Made by a program: the position numbers and the translations under genes. The notes under the pieces are model-generated. The model was given only the letters and a program-made list of their open reading frames with translations, ran no database searches and had not been told where the DNA came from. Below, piece after piece: positions 1 to 8,892 of a stretch of DNA of 64,000 bases (position 1 is its first letter; each line of letters begins with the position of its first letter). Source of the DNA: an uncultured Lachnospiraceae bacterium (GTDB taxonomy: Bacteria > Bacillota > Clostridia > Lachnospirales > Lachnospiraceae); the NCBI GenBank assembly GCA_947367855.1, contig CANBFE010000008.1, positions 57,182 through 121,181 of the forward strand, written 5' to 3'.

Positions 1-1807
1 CCGTCATGGTCTTGGGCAGGACCTTGATGTCAATGAGGGTGGACACCTGCTGCTTTAAGCTGTCCTCCAGGGCTGCGTCCAGTTCCTCCATGTTTTTCAC
101 CCGGTAGGTCTTTACCCCGTACCCGGCAGCACAGGCTGCAAAGTCAATGGGCATCAGCTCTCCCAAAAGCGCCCCCTCCTGGTTCCGGAAACGGAATTCC
201 GTGGCCAGATTGCCCATGCCGTTTGACATCTGCAGATTGTTGATGCAGCCGAAGCCGCTGTTGTCAAAGAGCAGCACATTGATCTTCTGATGCTCCTGGA
301 TAGATGTGACTAACTCCGAATGCAGCATCAGGTAGCTGCCGTCCCCGCACATGGCATAGACCTCCCGGTGAGGCTGTGCCAGTTTGGAACCCAAAGCTCC
401 CGCAATCTCATAGCCCATGCAGGAATAGCCGTATTCCATATTGTAGGAACAGCGCTCATCCGAGGTCCACATGCGCTGCAGATCCCCGGGCAGGGAACCT
501 GCTGCCCCCACGCAGACGGCATCCGCCGGAATCTTTTCCCGCACCCTGGCCACCACCGCCGTCTGGGTGAGACCGCTGCCTGTCATCTGGTGGAATTCCG
601 GTATGGTCCCGGGGTCTCCCGCCGCAATCAGGGGCCTGAATCCCTGGCCGTAGGAATAGGCGGACAGCCGCTCCATCTCCCTGGCCCACTCCGCCCTGGC
701 TTCCCTGACCTCGGTTCCGTAGCCGCTGCGGTATCCTTTTTCCCGGAGCAGTCTCCCCAGTTCCAGAATGCCAAGCTTCGCATCCGCCACCACCTTCACC
801 GCCCCCAGTTTGTAGGCGTCAAAGCGGGAAGTATTCAGGGTGACCACCCGGGCATCCGCCCTGAAAAGAGATTTGGAGGCTGTGGTAAAATCGGAAAACC
901 GTGTGCCGATTCCCAGGATCACATCCGCTTCCCCGGCAATGCCGTTTCCCGCACTGTTTCCCGTAACCCCCAGTCCGCCCAGATTATAAGGATGTGAAGA
1001 CAGGCATGCCGTCTTTCCGCTCTGGGTCTCCGCAAAGGGAATCCCGAATTCCTCGCAGAACTGCTCCAATGCTTCTCCCGCTTCCGAATAACGGACGCCT
1101 CCGCCGCAGATCACCAGAGGCTTCTTCGACTTTGCCAGCACCTCCGCTGCTTCTTCCAGTTCCTCCCGGGCAGGCACACCTCTCACAATGCGGTGCACTC
1201 TCTTCCGAAAGAATTCCTCCGGGAAATCACAGCATTCCCCCTCCACGTCCTGGGGCAGGGAGATGCACACCGCCCCTGTCTGGGCCGTATCCGTCAGCAC
1301 CCGCATGGCATTTATCATGGCGGACATCAGCTGCTCGGGCCTGGCAATCCTGTCCCAGTACCGGCACACCGCCCGGTAGGCGTCATTGGTGGTGGTTGCC
1401 AGGGAATTCACCTGCTCAAACTGCTGCAGCACCGGATCCGGCTGTCTGGTGGAAAAGGCATCTGCAGGAAACAGCAGCAGGGGAATATGGTTCACCGTGG
1501 CCGTAGCCGCCGCCGTAATCATGTTGGCAGCCCCCGGCCCAATGGAGGAGGCGCAGGCGATAATCTTCCTCCGGTTGTTCTGCTTGGCAAAGGCCGTGGC
1601 AGCATGAGCCATCCCCTGCTCGTTTTTTCCCTGGTAAACCTTCAGCCCGCCGGGGCAGCTGTCCAGTGCCTCCCCCAGTCCGCATACAATTCCATGGCCG
1701 AATATGGTAAAAATACCTTCCACAAATTTGTTTTCCTGCCCGTCAAAGGACACGTACTGGTTATCCAGAAACCGTACCAGTGCCTGTGCGGTAGTCATAT
1801 ATGCCAT
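1..1807 (-). CDS. iolD: 3D-(3,5/4)-trihydroxycyclohexane-1,2-dione hydrolase IolD, C-terminus outside window
   Basis: This is the thiamine-diphosphate-dependent hydrolase that opens the ring of 3D-trihydroxycyclohexane-1,2-dione to 5-deoxyglucuronate in myo-inositol catabolism. The frame begins MAYMTTAQALVRFLDNQYVS at an ATG (1807-1805) preceded by AGGTGGG and stays open to base 1, about 602 codons, so roughly 40 residues of a usual ~640-residue protein are missing. The visible end (STLIDIKVLPKTMT) matches the family's C-terminal thiamine-binding domain, and the N-terminal FDGQE and FGHG stretches are typical of IolD. It is the last visible gene of a minus-strand group with iolC and iolB. Family assignment is by recognised sequence and context. 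Confidence 0.93.
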   Translation of the reverse strand, partial: MAYMTTAQALVRFLDNQYVSFDGQENKFVEGIFTIFGHGIVCGLGEALDSCPGGLKVYQGKNEQGMAHAATAFAKQNNRRKIIACASSIGPGAANMITAAATATVNHIPLLLFPADAFSTRQPDPVLQQFEQVNSLATTTNDAYRAVCRYWDRIARPEQLMSAMINAMRVLTDTAQTGAVCISLPQDVEGECCDFPEEFFRKRVHRIVRGVPAREELEEAAEVLAKSKKPLVICGGGVRYSEAGEALEQFCEEFGIPFAETQSGKTACLSSHPYNLGGLGVTGNSAGNGIAGEADVILGIGTRFSDFTTASKSLFRADARVVTLNTSRFDAYKLGAVKVVADAKLGILELGRLLREKGYRSGYGTEVREARAEWAREMERLSAYSYGQGFRPLIAAGDPGTIPEFHQMTGSGLTQTAVVARVREKIPADAVCVGAAGSLPGDLQRMWTSDERCSYNMEYGYSCMGYEIAGALGSKLAQPHREVYAMCGDGSYLMLHSELVTSIQEHQKINVLLFDNSGFGCINNLQMSNGMGNLATEFRFRNQEGALLGELMPIDFAACAAGYGVKTYRVKNMEELDAALEDSLKQQVSTLIDIKVLPKTMT

Positions 1808-1853
1808 ACTTTTCCCACCTTTCTATCCACTCTCTCTGACCTGATTTTATTTC

Positions 1854-2216
1854 TGTACATTCTTACGCTCTGCGATTTTGTATTCCTGTGCATTCTCATT
1901 TCCGTACTTTTTGCATCCCTGCGCATTCTTACTCTCTGTGATTCTGCATTCCTGCACACTCTCATTTCGGTACTTTTGTATCTCTGCACATTCTTACTCT
2001 CTGTGATTCTGTATTCCTGTGCATTTTCATTTCCGTACTTTTTGTATCTCTGCGCATTCTTACTCTCTGCGATTCTGTATTCCTGTGCATTTTCATTTCC
2101 GTACTTTTTGTATCTCTGTACATTCTGACTCTCTGTGATTCTGTATTCCTGCACACTCTCATTTCGGTACTTTTGTATCTCTGTACACTCTTATTCTCTG
2201 TGTTTCTGCATTCCTG
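1854..2216. repeat. 65/66-bp tandem repeat, about 5.5 copies
   Basis: Units start at 1854, 1920, 1985, 2051 and 2117, with a partial unit at 2182. Unit lengths are 66, 65, 66, 66 and 65 bp, each containing variants of CATTCTTACTCTCTG and CATTCCTGTGCATT. On the minus strand a 66-bp unit would encode a 22-residue repeat (RYKKYGNENAQEYRITESKN and two more residues), but the 65-bp units shift frame, so an unbroken repeat protein is not encoded. The array fills most of the 440-base gap between iolD and the upstream small gene. It is probably a variable-number repeat; any effect on iolD is inference. Confidence 0.85.
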
Positions 2217-2247
2217 ACCCGGTCCCCCGGCCGCAGAGCTTTTCTGT

Positions 2248-2688
2248 TTATCGGCTGTAATCCGCTTCCAGGGGTGCAATTACCTCCGGGTTCTGCCCCA
2301 CCCAGGCAACCGCACAGGCACACAGCGCCGCGCAGAGCGAATCCATGGCGCAGCCCTTGTCGCCTGCCTCTGTCAACAGCCTGGCCAAAAGCTCTGCGGA
2401 CTTGATATCATCTTCATTGAAGGCATTTCCAAGGCGGACATATTCCGGGAAAGCCCGCAGCATTTTCCGGAAATCATCATCCCAGTTCATACCGCCATTG
2501 TTCATCAGTTCATGCCGGACGCGTCCCGCAATGCGGATAATTTCTCCCTGGGCGGTTCCGGCCCGGCCCGACGGCGGGACAAGATAATCCCAAAGTTGTT
2601 GAAACTGTGCATTCTCCTCTGTCTCCGTAATGAGAATCGGAGAAACTCCGTCATGAACTACTGGTGCCTGTTCTTTCTGTTTTTCCAT
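2248..2688 (-). CDS. Unrecognised 146-aa protein in the iol gene group
   Basis: I do not recognise this protein. The ATG at 2688 follows GGAGG with 8-base spacing and is preferred over a TTG two codons upstream. The N-terminal 20 residues are charged (MEKQKEQ). The centre has PPSGRAGTAQGEIIRIAGR followed by an acidic NWDDDF stretch, and the C-terminal third is Ala/Cys-rich and probably helical. There is no signal peptide, and the Cys/Ala segment is too weak to call a membrane span. It lies between iolB and iolD on the same strand, with the tandem repeat immediately downstream, so co-transcription with the inositol genes is likely. Function cannot be assigned. Confidence 0.6.
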   Translation of the reverse strand: MEKQKEQAPVVHDGVSPILITETEENAQFQQLWDYLVPPSGRAGTAQGEIIRIAGRVRHELMNNGGMNWDDDFRKMLRAFPEYVRLGNAFNEDDIKSAELLARLLTEAGDKGCAMDSLCAALCACAVAWVGQNPEVIAPLEADYSR

Positions 2689-2832
2689 ATCCAATGCCTC
2701 CTGTCTGCATGCTCTCTGTATGCTGTCTATATGCTGTCTGCATATTGCTTGATATCCTTCATAATTCCGTATTTATCTGCTGCTTTCCTCTGCCTGGCCG
2801 CCCTGGGAAAAATTCCCCCTTCCGGCAGCTTC

Positions 2833-3594
2833 TCACGCCAACCACTCATGGGCCGGTTCCACAATGCGCGTTTTGCGCCAGGGATCCCCTTCCAGATGCC
2901 GGATCAGCCATGCGTAATACATCCGGTATCCAGGCGCTGCCGCCTGCTGATGGGCATGCATGGGAGCGATGGTCAGACAGCCCTGGTCCTCCACCCGGAA
3001 GCACTGCTCCCCCTCAAAGCCCACCCCGAATCCCTGTGGCTTGTCAAACTCATAATAATACAGCTCCGGCTGGGGATGAAAATGGGGCGGATAACTGGAC
3101 CAACAGCCTGGTTTGTGGAACACCTCTCCCAGAACCATGTTGGAATAGGGGGCATTCTCATAGTCAAACACTGTCAGCACCTGTCTGTGGGCAGTGCCCT
3201 CCCACTGCTCCTTTCCAAACTCCTGCAGGGTACACAGCTCCGGCGTATAGAACACCGGGGCAAAAGTATTCGAATTTGTAGTCTGCTGAATCAGCACTCT
3301 GCTGTCCTCCAAAGCCGTGACAATCATCTCTCTTCTGCATCCGCAGTGCAGGCAATAGGGCTTATCCTGAAAGACACTGCGTCTTTCCCCTTCCTCTCTT
3401 CTGCCCTGAAAGGCAAACAGCACCTTCCCCGCAAGCAGCAGAATGGCCGTCTCCTTCTCCTGCTCCATGATTCTGACTTTCTCTCCTGCCTTCAGCCTCC
3501 GGACACTCACATCCATCAGCATATGAGCGTTTTTTCCCTTCTCTTCGCAGAGAATTTTTTCTCCTTTTTCATTAAATTCCGGTTTCTCGTACAT
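2833..3594 (-). CDS. iolB: 5-deoxy-glucuronate isomerase IolB
   Basis: IolB converts 5-deoxyglucuronate to 5-dehydro-2-deoxygluconate in the inositol pathway. The 253-residue product shows the two-cupin layout of the family, with the metal-site segment SSYPPHFHPQPELYYY (His-x-His and Glu ligands) and a later HAHQQAAAPGY segment. The frame can be extended to a TTG at 3627, but the ATG at 3594 has AGGAG five bases upstream and starts MYEKPEFNE, so it was chosen. It lies 58 bases after iolC in the same direction. Nothing in the sequence suggests damage. Confidence 0.93.
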   Translation of the reverse strand: MYEKPEFNEKGEKILCEEKGKNAHMLMDVSVRRLKAGEKVRIMEQEKETAILLLAGKVLFAFQGRREEGERRSVFQDKPYCLHCGCRREMIVTALEDSRVLIQQTTNSNTFAPVFYTPELCTLQEFGKEQWEGTAHRQVLTVFDYENAPYSNMVLGEVFHKPGCWSSYPPHFHPQPELYYYEFDKPQGFGVGFEGEQCFRVEDQGCLTIAPMHAHQQAAAPGYRMYYAWLIRHLEGDPWRKTRIVEPAHEWLA

Positions 3595-3652
3595 ATCTAC
3601 TCCTATCCGTTCCCTATCTGTATTCAATCCAGTATGGAAACTGCCTTCTCCA

Positions 3653-4672
3653 CTACCTGCCCCGCACCACCATTTCCCCGTATTTTTCCTTTTCCTCCCG
3701 GATAAAGCGTTCCACCTCCTCCAGAGTGGGCATGGCTGCGGAACAGCTGTGGGCGGAAATCAGCATGGAAGCCGAGGCGGAGCCGTATTCCAAAGCTTCC
3801 GGAACGCTGCAGCCGTCTATCAATGCCCGGAGAAAGGAAGATGCGTAACCGTCCCCGCCGCCAAATCCCTTCAGGGCGTTGGTGGGAAAGGGCTTTACCG
3901 TATACTGTCTGCCGTCGCAGGTATAGGCCGTGGAACCCTCCTTGCCGTGCTTGATCACAACAATTTTGCAGCCGCAGCCCTGCCAGTACCTGGCACTCCC
4001 GCTGTCCTCCCCGTCAAGCCCCAGCATGCGCTCCGTGAGATCAAATTCCTCTCTGGAACCCAGAATGATATCGCTCTGTCCGGCTACAAGGGAATAATAG
4101 ATTGAAATCTCATCCTGGCTTTTCCAGGTATAGGCCCTGTAGTCAATATCAAATATCACCGGTATGCCGTTTTTCCCGGCCAACATCACCGCTTTCAGCG
4201 CCGCCTCCCTGGAAGGACTGGCCGCAAGCGCCGTGCCGGAGATAAGAAGCGCCTTTGCCTTTCTGATATACGCCTCCTCCACATCCTCCGGCTCCAACAT
4301 CAGATCTGCCACCCCGTCCCGGTACATCAAAATCCGGCTCTCCTGTGGACTGATGATTTCCGTGAATGTGAGGCCCAGGTTCTCCCCGTTCCTGCACCTT
4401 GTGATATGACTGGTATCAATGCCCTCTTTCTGAAAATAATGGGTCACATAGTCTCCGAACTGGTCATCGGACACCTTTCCGATAAAACCCACCCTTTTCC
4501 CCAGACGGGCCATTCCCACCGCGATGTTGGCGGGGGAGCCTCCCAGATATTTATTGAAATTCGCGCTTTCCTCCAGGGGACGGTTCAAGTCCACCGGATT
4601 GAAATCAATGGCCACTCTGCCAAGCAATATCAGGTCATATGCCTTCCCCTGGTCAAATGTAATATACTGCAT
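3653..4672 (-). CDS. iolC: 5-dehydro-2-deoxygluconokinase IolC (PfkB family)
   Basis: IolC phosphorylates 5-dehydro-2-deoxygluconate with ATP, the step before aldol cleavage in inositol catabolism. The 339 residues follow the ribokinase/PfkB plan: an N-terminal substrate-binding half with YLGGSPANIAVGMARLG, and a C-terminal anion-hole/catalytic motif FGGGDGYASSF in which the Asp is the expected general base. The motif is slightly unusual (GGGDG rather than the common GAGD). The ATG follows GGGGAG with good spacing. It is the gene before iolB in transcription order. A different PfkB sugar kinase is possible in principle, but the neighbours IolB and IolD make IolC much the best reading. Confidence 0.92.
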   Translation of the reverse strand: MQYITFDQGKAYDLILLGRVAIDFNPVDLNRPLEESANFNKYLGGSPANIAVGMARLGKRVGFIGKVSDDQFGDYVTHYFQKEGIDTSHITRCRNGENLGLTFTEIISPQESRILMYRDGVADLMLEPEDVEEAYIRKAKALLISGTALAASPSREAALKAVMLAGKNGIPVIFDIDYRAYTWKSQDEISIYYSLVAGQSDIILGSREEFDLTERMLGLDGEDSGSARYWQGCGCKIVVIKHGKEGSTAYTCDGRQYTVKPFPTNALKGFGGGDGYASSFLRALIDGCSVPEALEYGSASASMLISAHSCSAAMPTLEEVERFIREEKEKYGEMVVRGR

Positions 4673-4867
4673 TTTGTTCTCTCCCCTTCCCGCCGCTTCA
4701 GCAGGCCTTTTTGCTTCCTTCTTCCTGTTCCCGCTCTCCGTTACCCTGGAATCAGCCCCGGTCTTCCGGCCAATGCAAACATACGTTCTTCATTTCCCGG
4801 ATTCCTCCGGATTGGCTCTGAAAATTCCCGGGACGGCTCAAAGACGCCTTCCAGGCCCCTGGCTCCT

Positions 4868-6538
4868 TCAGCAGTAACCGCTTACCTTATCCCGAATCTG
4901 TATCTCCCTGTCAAAAGGGGTATATGCGGTGAGATACAGCGTGGCTGCGCCGGGCGTCTTTTCCTCACTGTCCTCCTTGCCCTCGGTAAAGTGGTGCTCT
5001 CCAAAGCAGGGCCCCACCGTCAAAGCGTCTTTCCCGTTGCCGATCTGCGTATGGCCCTGTTTTACCACAATGACCTCGCTTCCTGTCAGCGGCAAGTCCA
5101 CATAATCATTGGTGAGAAAATCCACGCCGGAGAAGGCAAGCTCAATTCTCCAGGGAGCGCCCTCCACGCCGGAGGTTTTCACCCGCACGTCAAGCCCGTT
5201 CTCCACCTCCTTCACCCACACATCAATCTGCATGTCCGGGCCAAGCTTTTTCTCCCGGGAAGCATTGTCCATTTTCCACCAGTCACTGGTAGCGGGCTTT
5301 TCCGTAAAGGGCAGATAGTACCACCCACCCATGGTCTGGTGCAAATGATACGTCCCCCTGGCTATTCTCTCCATCTGCTGTCCCTTGAAGGCACGATGTT
5401 CACAGAAGCTTCCGGCCACCTTCATCTCAAGCTTCATGCTGCCATTGTGCAGATAGAGAAAATTGGATTTCCCCTTCATCACCGTATAGGTAAAGCGGCC
5501 CTGCTGCCCTCTGGCAATGCCGGATTCCTGATAAAAACTCTCAAAATCAGGGCGTTGGTAGCTGCCCTCAAACTCCAGTTTCCGGTATTCCGGATGGAGC
5601 ATAAACCAGATCAGAAAATCCGGAGAAGTAATCTGCCGCCTGTCCACAATCTCAAAAATGGTATTGCACATCTGCAGAAATTCCGGAATCTCATATTTCA
5701 TTCCCATTTTCAGGTATTCCATGTAATAATCCTTGGGAAAAATAAGTCTGTCCTTGTCAAACCGGGTGGAATTTGCCGTGAAAACGCTGTCGTCCGGCTC
5801 CCAGTAGGTCAGCATCATCCGCAGATTCCGAATGGCATTCTGTTCATAGGAAGGGTCCCCGGTGGCCTCCGACAGCAGAATCATGGCATCATTGTTAATC
5901 CTGTTGTAATTTCCCGCCGACTTCTCCGCGAATTCCCCGTCCTCATTACAGTCAATGCCCTCATTCAAATAAGTAAAAGCCGCCGTTTCCATTTCCTTAC
6001 AGTCAAACAGCCTGCTGCAGCTCATAAGCACGGAGGCAATGGCCCAACGATGATTCGGCGTATGAAAGCCCCCCTGCAGAAGGCCCCGGGCGCCTAAAGC
6101 CACAATGGACGCCACCTTCTCCAGGATACCGCATTCCTCGGCGGTAAGCTCTGCTCCAGCCTTTCCCTCTCTCCTGTCCCGCAGATACTGGTACACGGGC
6201 AGCAGCTTCTTCACGCAGAAGGCCGTGTCCGGCGCGGAAAAGAAATTGCAGGTAATGTAGTCAAATAATCCGCTCTCGTGCTGCACCCTGGCCACATAGT
6301 CCAGTCCTGTCATAATCCTTTCCAGTACTCTCCCGTCCCGGTAAAAGCAGGTATCCTCATTGCAGTAGGCCGCAATCATCCCTGCAATCCGGTAAATCGC
6401 AAACTTTGCCTGGACGATTCCTGTGGGGTCCGCAAAACCTCCATATCTTGGACTCTCCCGGTCCAGAATCTGAATCTGCAGGGATTTCACTACCCTGTCC
6501 TGGGTGTCCAGAATCATTTTCCGATAATGCTTCTCCAT
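4868..6538 (-). CDS. Unrecognised 556-aa protein, probable alpha/alpha-toroid plus beta-sandwich (lyase- or hydrolase-like)
   Basis: No family is recognised with certainty. The first ~350 residues are helical with repeated aromatic segments (RYGGFADPTG, HESGLFDYIT, TPNHRWAIASVL, AGNYNRINNDAM), the appearance of an (alpha/alpha) toroid as in heparinase/alginate-lyase-like enzymes. The last ~200 residues look like beta-sandwich strands (GGWYYLPFTEKPATSDWW). There is no signal peptide, so it should act in the cytoplasm. The ATG follows AGGAGG. It is the first gene of the minus-strand group leading into iolC (195-base gap), which suggests a role with imported polyol, uronate or oligosaccharide substrates. 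The lyase-like fold is inferred from pattern only. Confidence 0.6.
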   Translation of the reverse strand: MEKHYRKMILDTQDRVVKSLQIQILDRESPRYGGFADPTGIVQAKFAIYRIAGMIAAYCNEDTCFYRDGRVLERIMTGLDYVARVQHESGLFDYITCNFFSAPDTAFCVKKLLPVYQYLRDRREGKAGAELTAEECGILEKVASIVALGARGLLQGGFHTPNHRWAIASVLMSCSRLFDCKEMETAAFTYLNEGIDCNEDGEFAEKSAGNYNRINNDAMILLSEATGDPSYEQNAIRNLRMMLTYWEPDDSVFTANSTRFDKDRLIFPKDYYMEYLKMGMKYEIPEFLQMCNTIFEIVDRRQITSPDFLIWFMLHPEYRKLEFEGSYQRPDFESFYQESGIARGQQGRFTYTVMKGKSNFLYLHNGSMKLEMKVAGSFCEHRAFKGQQMERIARGTYHLHQTMGGWYYLPFTEKPATSDWWKMDNASREKKLGPDMQIDVWVKEVENGLDVRVKTSGVEGAPWRIELAFSGVDFLTNDYVDLPLTGSEVIVVKQGHTQIGNGKDALTVGPCFGEHHFTEGKEDSEEKTPGAATLYLTAYTPFDREIQIRDKVSGYC

Positions 6539-6556
6539 AGCAGTTCCTCCTAATTT

Positions 6557-6994
6557 AGTCGCTGCGCGACGGCTCTAAAGTATAAAGTTCCTTCGGCACA
6601 CTCTTCTTGAGAGAAACTTTCATTCGTAAGTTCTCTCATGAAAGTTCCTCTCGTGTGCCTCGCAACTTTATCTTTTGCTTTCTGTTCCGTTATCCATTGC
6701 CCTTGCCCATATAAGGGGAGTATTTTCAGCTGCAAAATACGCATCTGCAAATCCTCCCGGGCATGGGACTTTCGGGTCTGTTAAGCCGCTGCGCGACGGC
6801 TCAAATTGCCTTCGGCAATTGGATAAAGTTCCTTCGGCACACTCTTCTGTGCCCCGCAACTTTATCTTTTGCTTTCTGTTCCGTTATCCATTGCCCTTGC
6901 CCATATAGGGGGAGTATTTTCAGCTGCAAAATACGCATCTGCAAATTCTCCCGGGCATGGAGCTTTCGGGTCTGTTAAGCCGCTGCGCGACGAC
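6557..6994. repeat. Two imperfect ~200-bp direct repeats rich in hairpins
   Basis: Copy 1 runs from about 6557 to 6782 and copy 2 from about 6783 to 6994. Each begins with a GC palindrome-like core (GCTGCGCGACGGCT), then a stem-loop in which AAAGTT/AACTTT and GGCACA/TGTGCC pair. A shared AT-rich tail follows that includes TATTTTCAGCTGCAAAATAC and ends CGGGTCTGTTAAGCC. Copy 1 carries an extra ~45-bp inverted-repeat insert (GAGAGAA/TTCTCTC) in the loop. Copy 2 has a small perfect stem at 6804-6820 (AATTGCC/GGCAATT). The 600-base gap 6539-7138 holds no credible gene. These look like REP- or MITE-type dispersed elements. Confidence 0.7.
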
Positions 6995-7138
6995 TCTAAC
7001 GTATACCCCCTTTTCGGAAAAGTGTTCCCATTATCTATCTGGAAAATTTTAATGAATATTCATACATTTTTCCGTACAAATAAAATTTGCCTGCATTACA
7101 AACCATTGCATTTCTCTTTAAAAACAGCTTTTGATATG

Positions 7139-7540
7139 TCACCATACCTCTCCTTTGCTAAACTTGATTGCTTCTTTCATCTTTATAAATAACGCAACAA
7201 AATAATATAGCATAGTTACCGCCAGATATAATTTCTCTGCCTCACACCATTGCCCTGACCCTGTCTTAATATAAAACCACCAGTTATATGGCATAAAGAC
7301 AATTTGGGGAAGGAATATCACGTATCCGATTAAGCCCCATAATGACATTTTGTTCCTTTTCTTGGGATTAGTTGCTATCCCCCAAGTATTTTTTTCTGCA
7401 ATTAACAATTCAGCCCATTTATCATTTTTTATGGTGATTGACTTGCTGAATGAATTAAATGTCATAGAAATTATTCTGCTTGGCAATATATACCATGTGG
7501 GAACCATTACTGTAACAAGTAGCATTAAGAAAAAATCCAT
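7139..7540 (-). CDS. Small unrecognised membrane protein, 133 aa
   Basis: The product has an N-terminal hydrophobic segment (residues 1-25, MDFFLMLLVTVMVPTWY), a basic stretch around KKRNK at about 60, and two further hydrophobic segments (about 66-90 and 104-118), so about three membrane spans are likely. The ATG has GGAGG six bases upstream. Base composition is clearly more AT-rich than the flanking catabolic genes, and the gene sits between two clusters of dispersed hairpin repeats, which suggests an accessory insertion. No homology is recognised and no function is proposed. Confidence 0.55.
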   Translation of the reverse strand: MDFFLMLLVTVMVPTWYILPSRIISMTFNSFSKSITIKNDKWAELLIAEKNTWGIATNPKKRNKMSLWGLIGYVIFLPQIVFMPYNWWFYIKTGSGQWCEAEKLYLAVTMLYYFVALFIKMKEAIKFSKGEVW

Positions 7541-7729
7541 ATGAATTTCCTCCGCTAAAGTCCAATTATCTTAACTCTTTCCCATTTTCCTAACTACCGC
7601 TTTGTTTTTCATTGTGCTTTATATCATACATTATTCAATTGTATAGTACAAAATATGGGAAATAGTTGGAATTCCTAAATATATATTTACATGCTCGTTT
7701 TTAATGGCTACACAATTCTGAAAAGGGAG

Positions 7730-7795
7730 AAAGTATAAAGTTCCGTCGGCACACTCTTCTGTGCCTCGCAACTTTATCTTTTGCTCTCTGTTCTG
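7730..7795. repeat. Third partial copy of the hairpin repeat
   Basis: The stretch AAAGTTCCGTCGGCACACTC and the matching GTGCCTCGCAACTTTATC reproduce the stem-loop of the two copies at 6557-6994, including the following CTTTTGCTCTCTGTTC tail, but lack the GC core and the longer tail. It lies just after the stop codon of the ROK kinase. The rest of the 7541-7795 gap is AT-rich and nothing else is seen in it. Confidence 0.65.
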
Positions 7796-8746
7796 TCACG
7801 AAAGCATAAGCCGCAGCTTTGCCGCACCGATAATTCCCGCATCGTTATCCAGTTTTGCCGCCGTCAGTTCCGTATTCCGGGCGGAGTCCCTGGAATAAAT
7901 CTTCTCCCGCACCCGCTCCCGAAGCAGGGGAAGCAGGATGTCCCCGGACCTGCTGATACCGCCTCCGATGCAGAGTACCTCCGGCTGCAGGATATTGATG
8001 ATATTGGCAAGGCCTTCGCTTAAGTACTCCGCATACTTCCCGATCACCTTCTGCGCCGTCTCGTCTCCCTGTCTGTAGGCGTCAAACACAAGCTTCGCGT
8101 TCATATTTCCCTGATTTTCATTGCACAGCGCCCAGAGCAGGCTCTTCTTCTGTTTCTCCATGGCCCTCTTTGCACGGGCAATCAGCGCTTCTGCGGAAGC
8201 GTAAGCCTCCAGGCACCCCCGCCTGCCGCAGTTGCAGGGAATCCCGTTATAACGGATGGTCATATGCCCAAGTTCCCCTGCCGCATAATTGACGCCCCGC
8301 AGGATTCTGCCGTCCTGAATAATACCTCCTCCCACTCCGGTTCCAAGCGTCACCATGAGAAAGGATTGGGGCTTTTTGTCAAGAACAAGATATTCCCCCC
8401 AGGCCGCCGCGTTGGCATCGTTCTCAAAATACACCTTTTTGGAAGTCTGTCCCTGCAGAAGTCCCCTGAAATCTCCCTGACAGCAGGGCAGATTGTTGGC
8501 ATACTCTATCCGCCCTGTCTCCGCATTGGCCGTCCCCGGTACCCCCACCCCAATGGTCTGTATGCCGGAAGCGTTTACCCCGTTCTCCGCCATTAGCTCC
8601 CTGATGAGCCTCATCAAAAGCTCCGCCAGGGCCCCGGTTGTCATATTTCTGTCCGTGGCAATGCTTTTTCCTGCCACAAGCCTGCACTTTTCATCCACCA
8701 GTCCGGCGGTAATGCCGGTCCCTCCCACATCAATTCCGATATCATA
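7796..8746 (-). CDS. ROK-family sugar kinase (glucokinase-like)
   Basis: The protein phosphorylates a hexose or amino-hexose with ATP in the cytoplasm. From the chosen ATG (MYDIGIDVGGTG) it is 316 residues, the usual ROK length. The phosphate-binding DVGGT motif is at 7-11, the catalytic region reads FENDANAAAWGE, and the zinc-binding CNCGRRGCLEAYAS motif is complete. Upstream in-frame starts (GTG at 8806, ATG at 8779) would add residues not seen in the family. The gene follows the GH38 mannosidase by 146 bases on the same strand, so mannose or glucose from oligosaccharide breakdown is a likely substrate. Substrate choice within ROK cannot be read from sequence. Confidence 0.85.
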   Translation of the reverse strand, partial: YDIGIDVGGTGITAGLVDEKCRLVAGKSIATDRNMTTGALAELLMRLIRELMAENGVNASGIQTIGVGVPGTANAETGRIEYANNLPCCQGDFRGLLQGQTSKKVYFENDANAAAWGEYLVLDKKPQSFLMVTLGTGVGGGIIQDGRILRGVNYAAGELGHMTIRYNGIPCNCGRRGCLEAYASAEALIARAKRAMEKQKKSLLWALCNENQGNMNAKLVFDAYRQGDETAQKVIGKYAEYLSEGLANIINILQPEVLCIGGGISRSGDILLPLLRERVREKIYSRDSARNTELTAAKLDNDAGIIGAAKLRLMLS

Positions 8747-8892
8747 CATCGCTTCACACCCCTGTGCCCCTCCGGGCATTCCTACTTTTCCTTCTCCCCG
8801 GTACACCGTTCCATGAATTCTTTCCCAATCAGCACTGCTTACCCGGAAAGGAATGCAACCGTGTACGATGGTCTCCTGCCAAACCTGCCCCT

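Noticed and set aside
320..2128. Plus-strand open frames of up to 311 codons across iolD
   Set aside because: They are antisense to a well-supported conserved gene, have atypical composition and no family resemblance.
1854..2216. Possible CRISPR array
   Set aside because: Whole units repeat with no distinct unique spacers, unit length is 65-66 bp throughout, and no cas gene is present.
1795..2279. Two minus-strand open frames (119 and 105 codons) with 22-residue repeats
   Set aside because: They exist only because of the 65/66-bp tandem repeat, change frame between units, lack a ribosome site and overlap the iolD start region.
4406..6097. 563-codon plus-strand frame
   Set aside because: It is antisense to iolC and the 556-aa gene; the translation is low-information and has no domain. 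High-GC codon use opposite a real gene explains its length.
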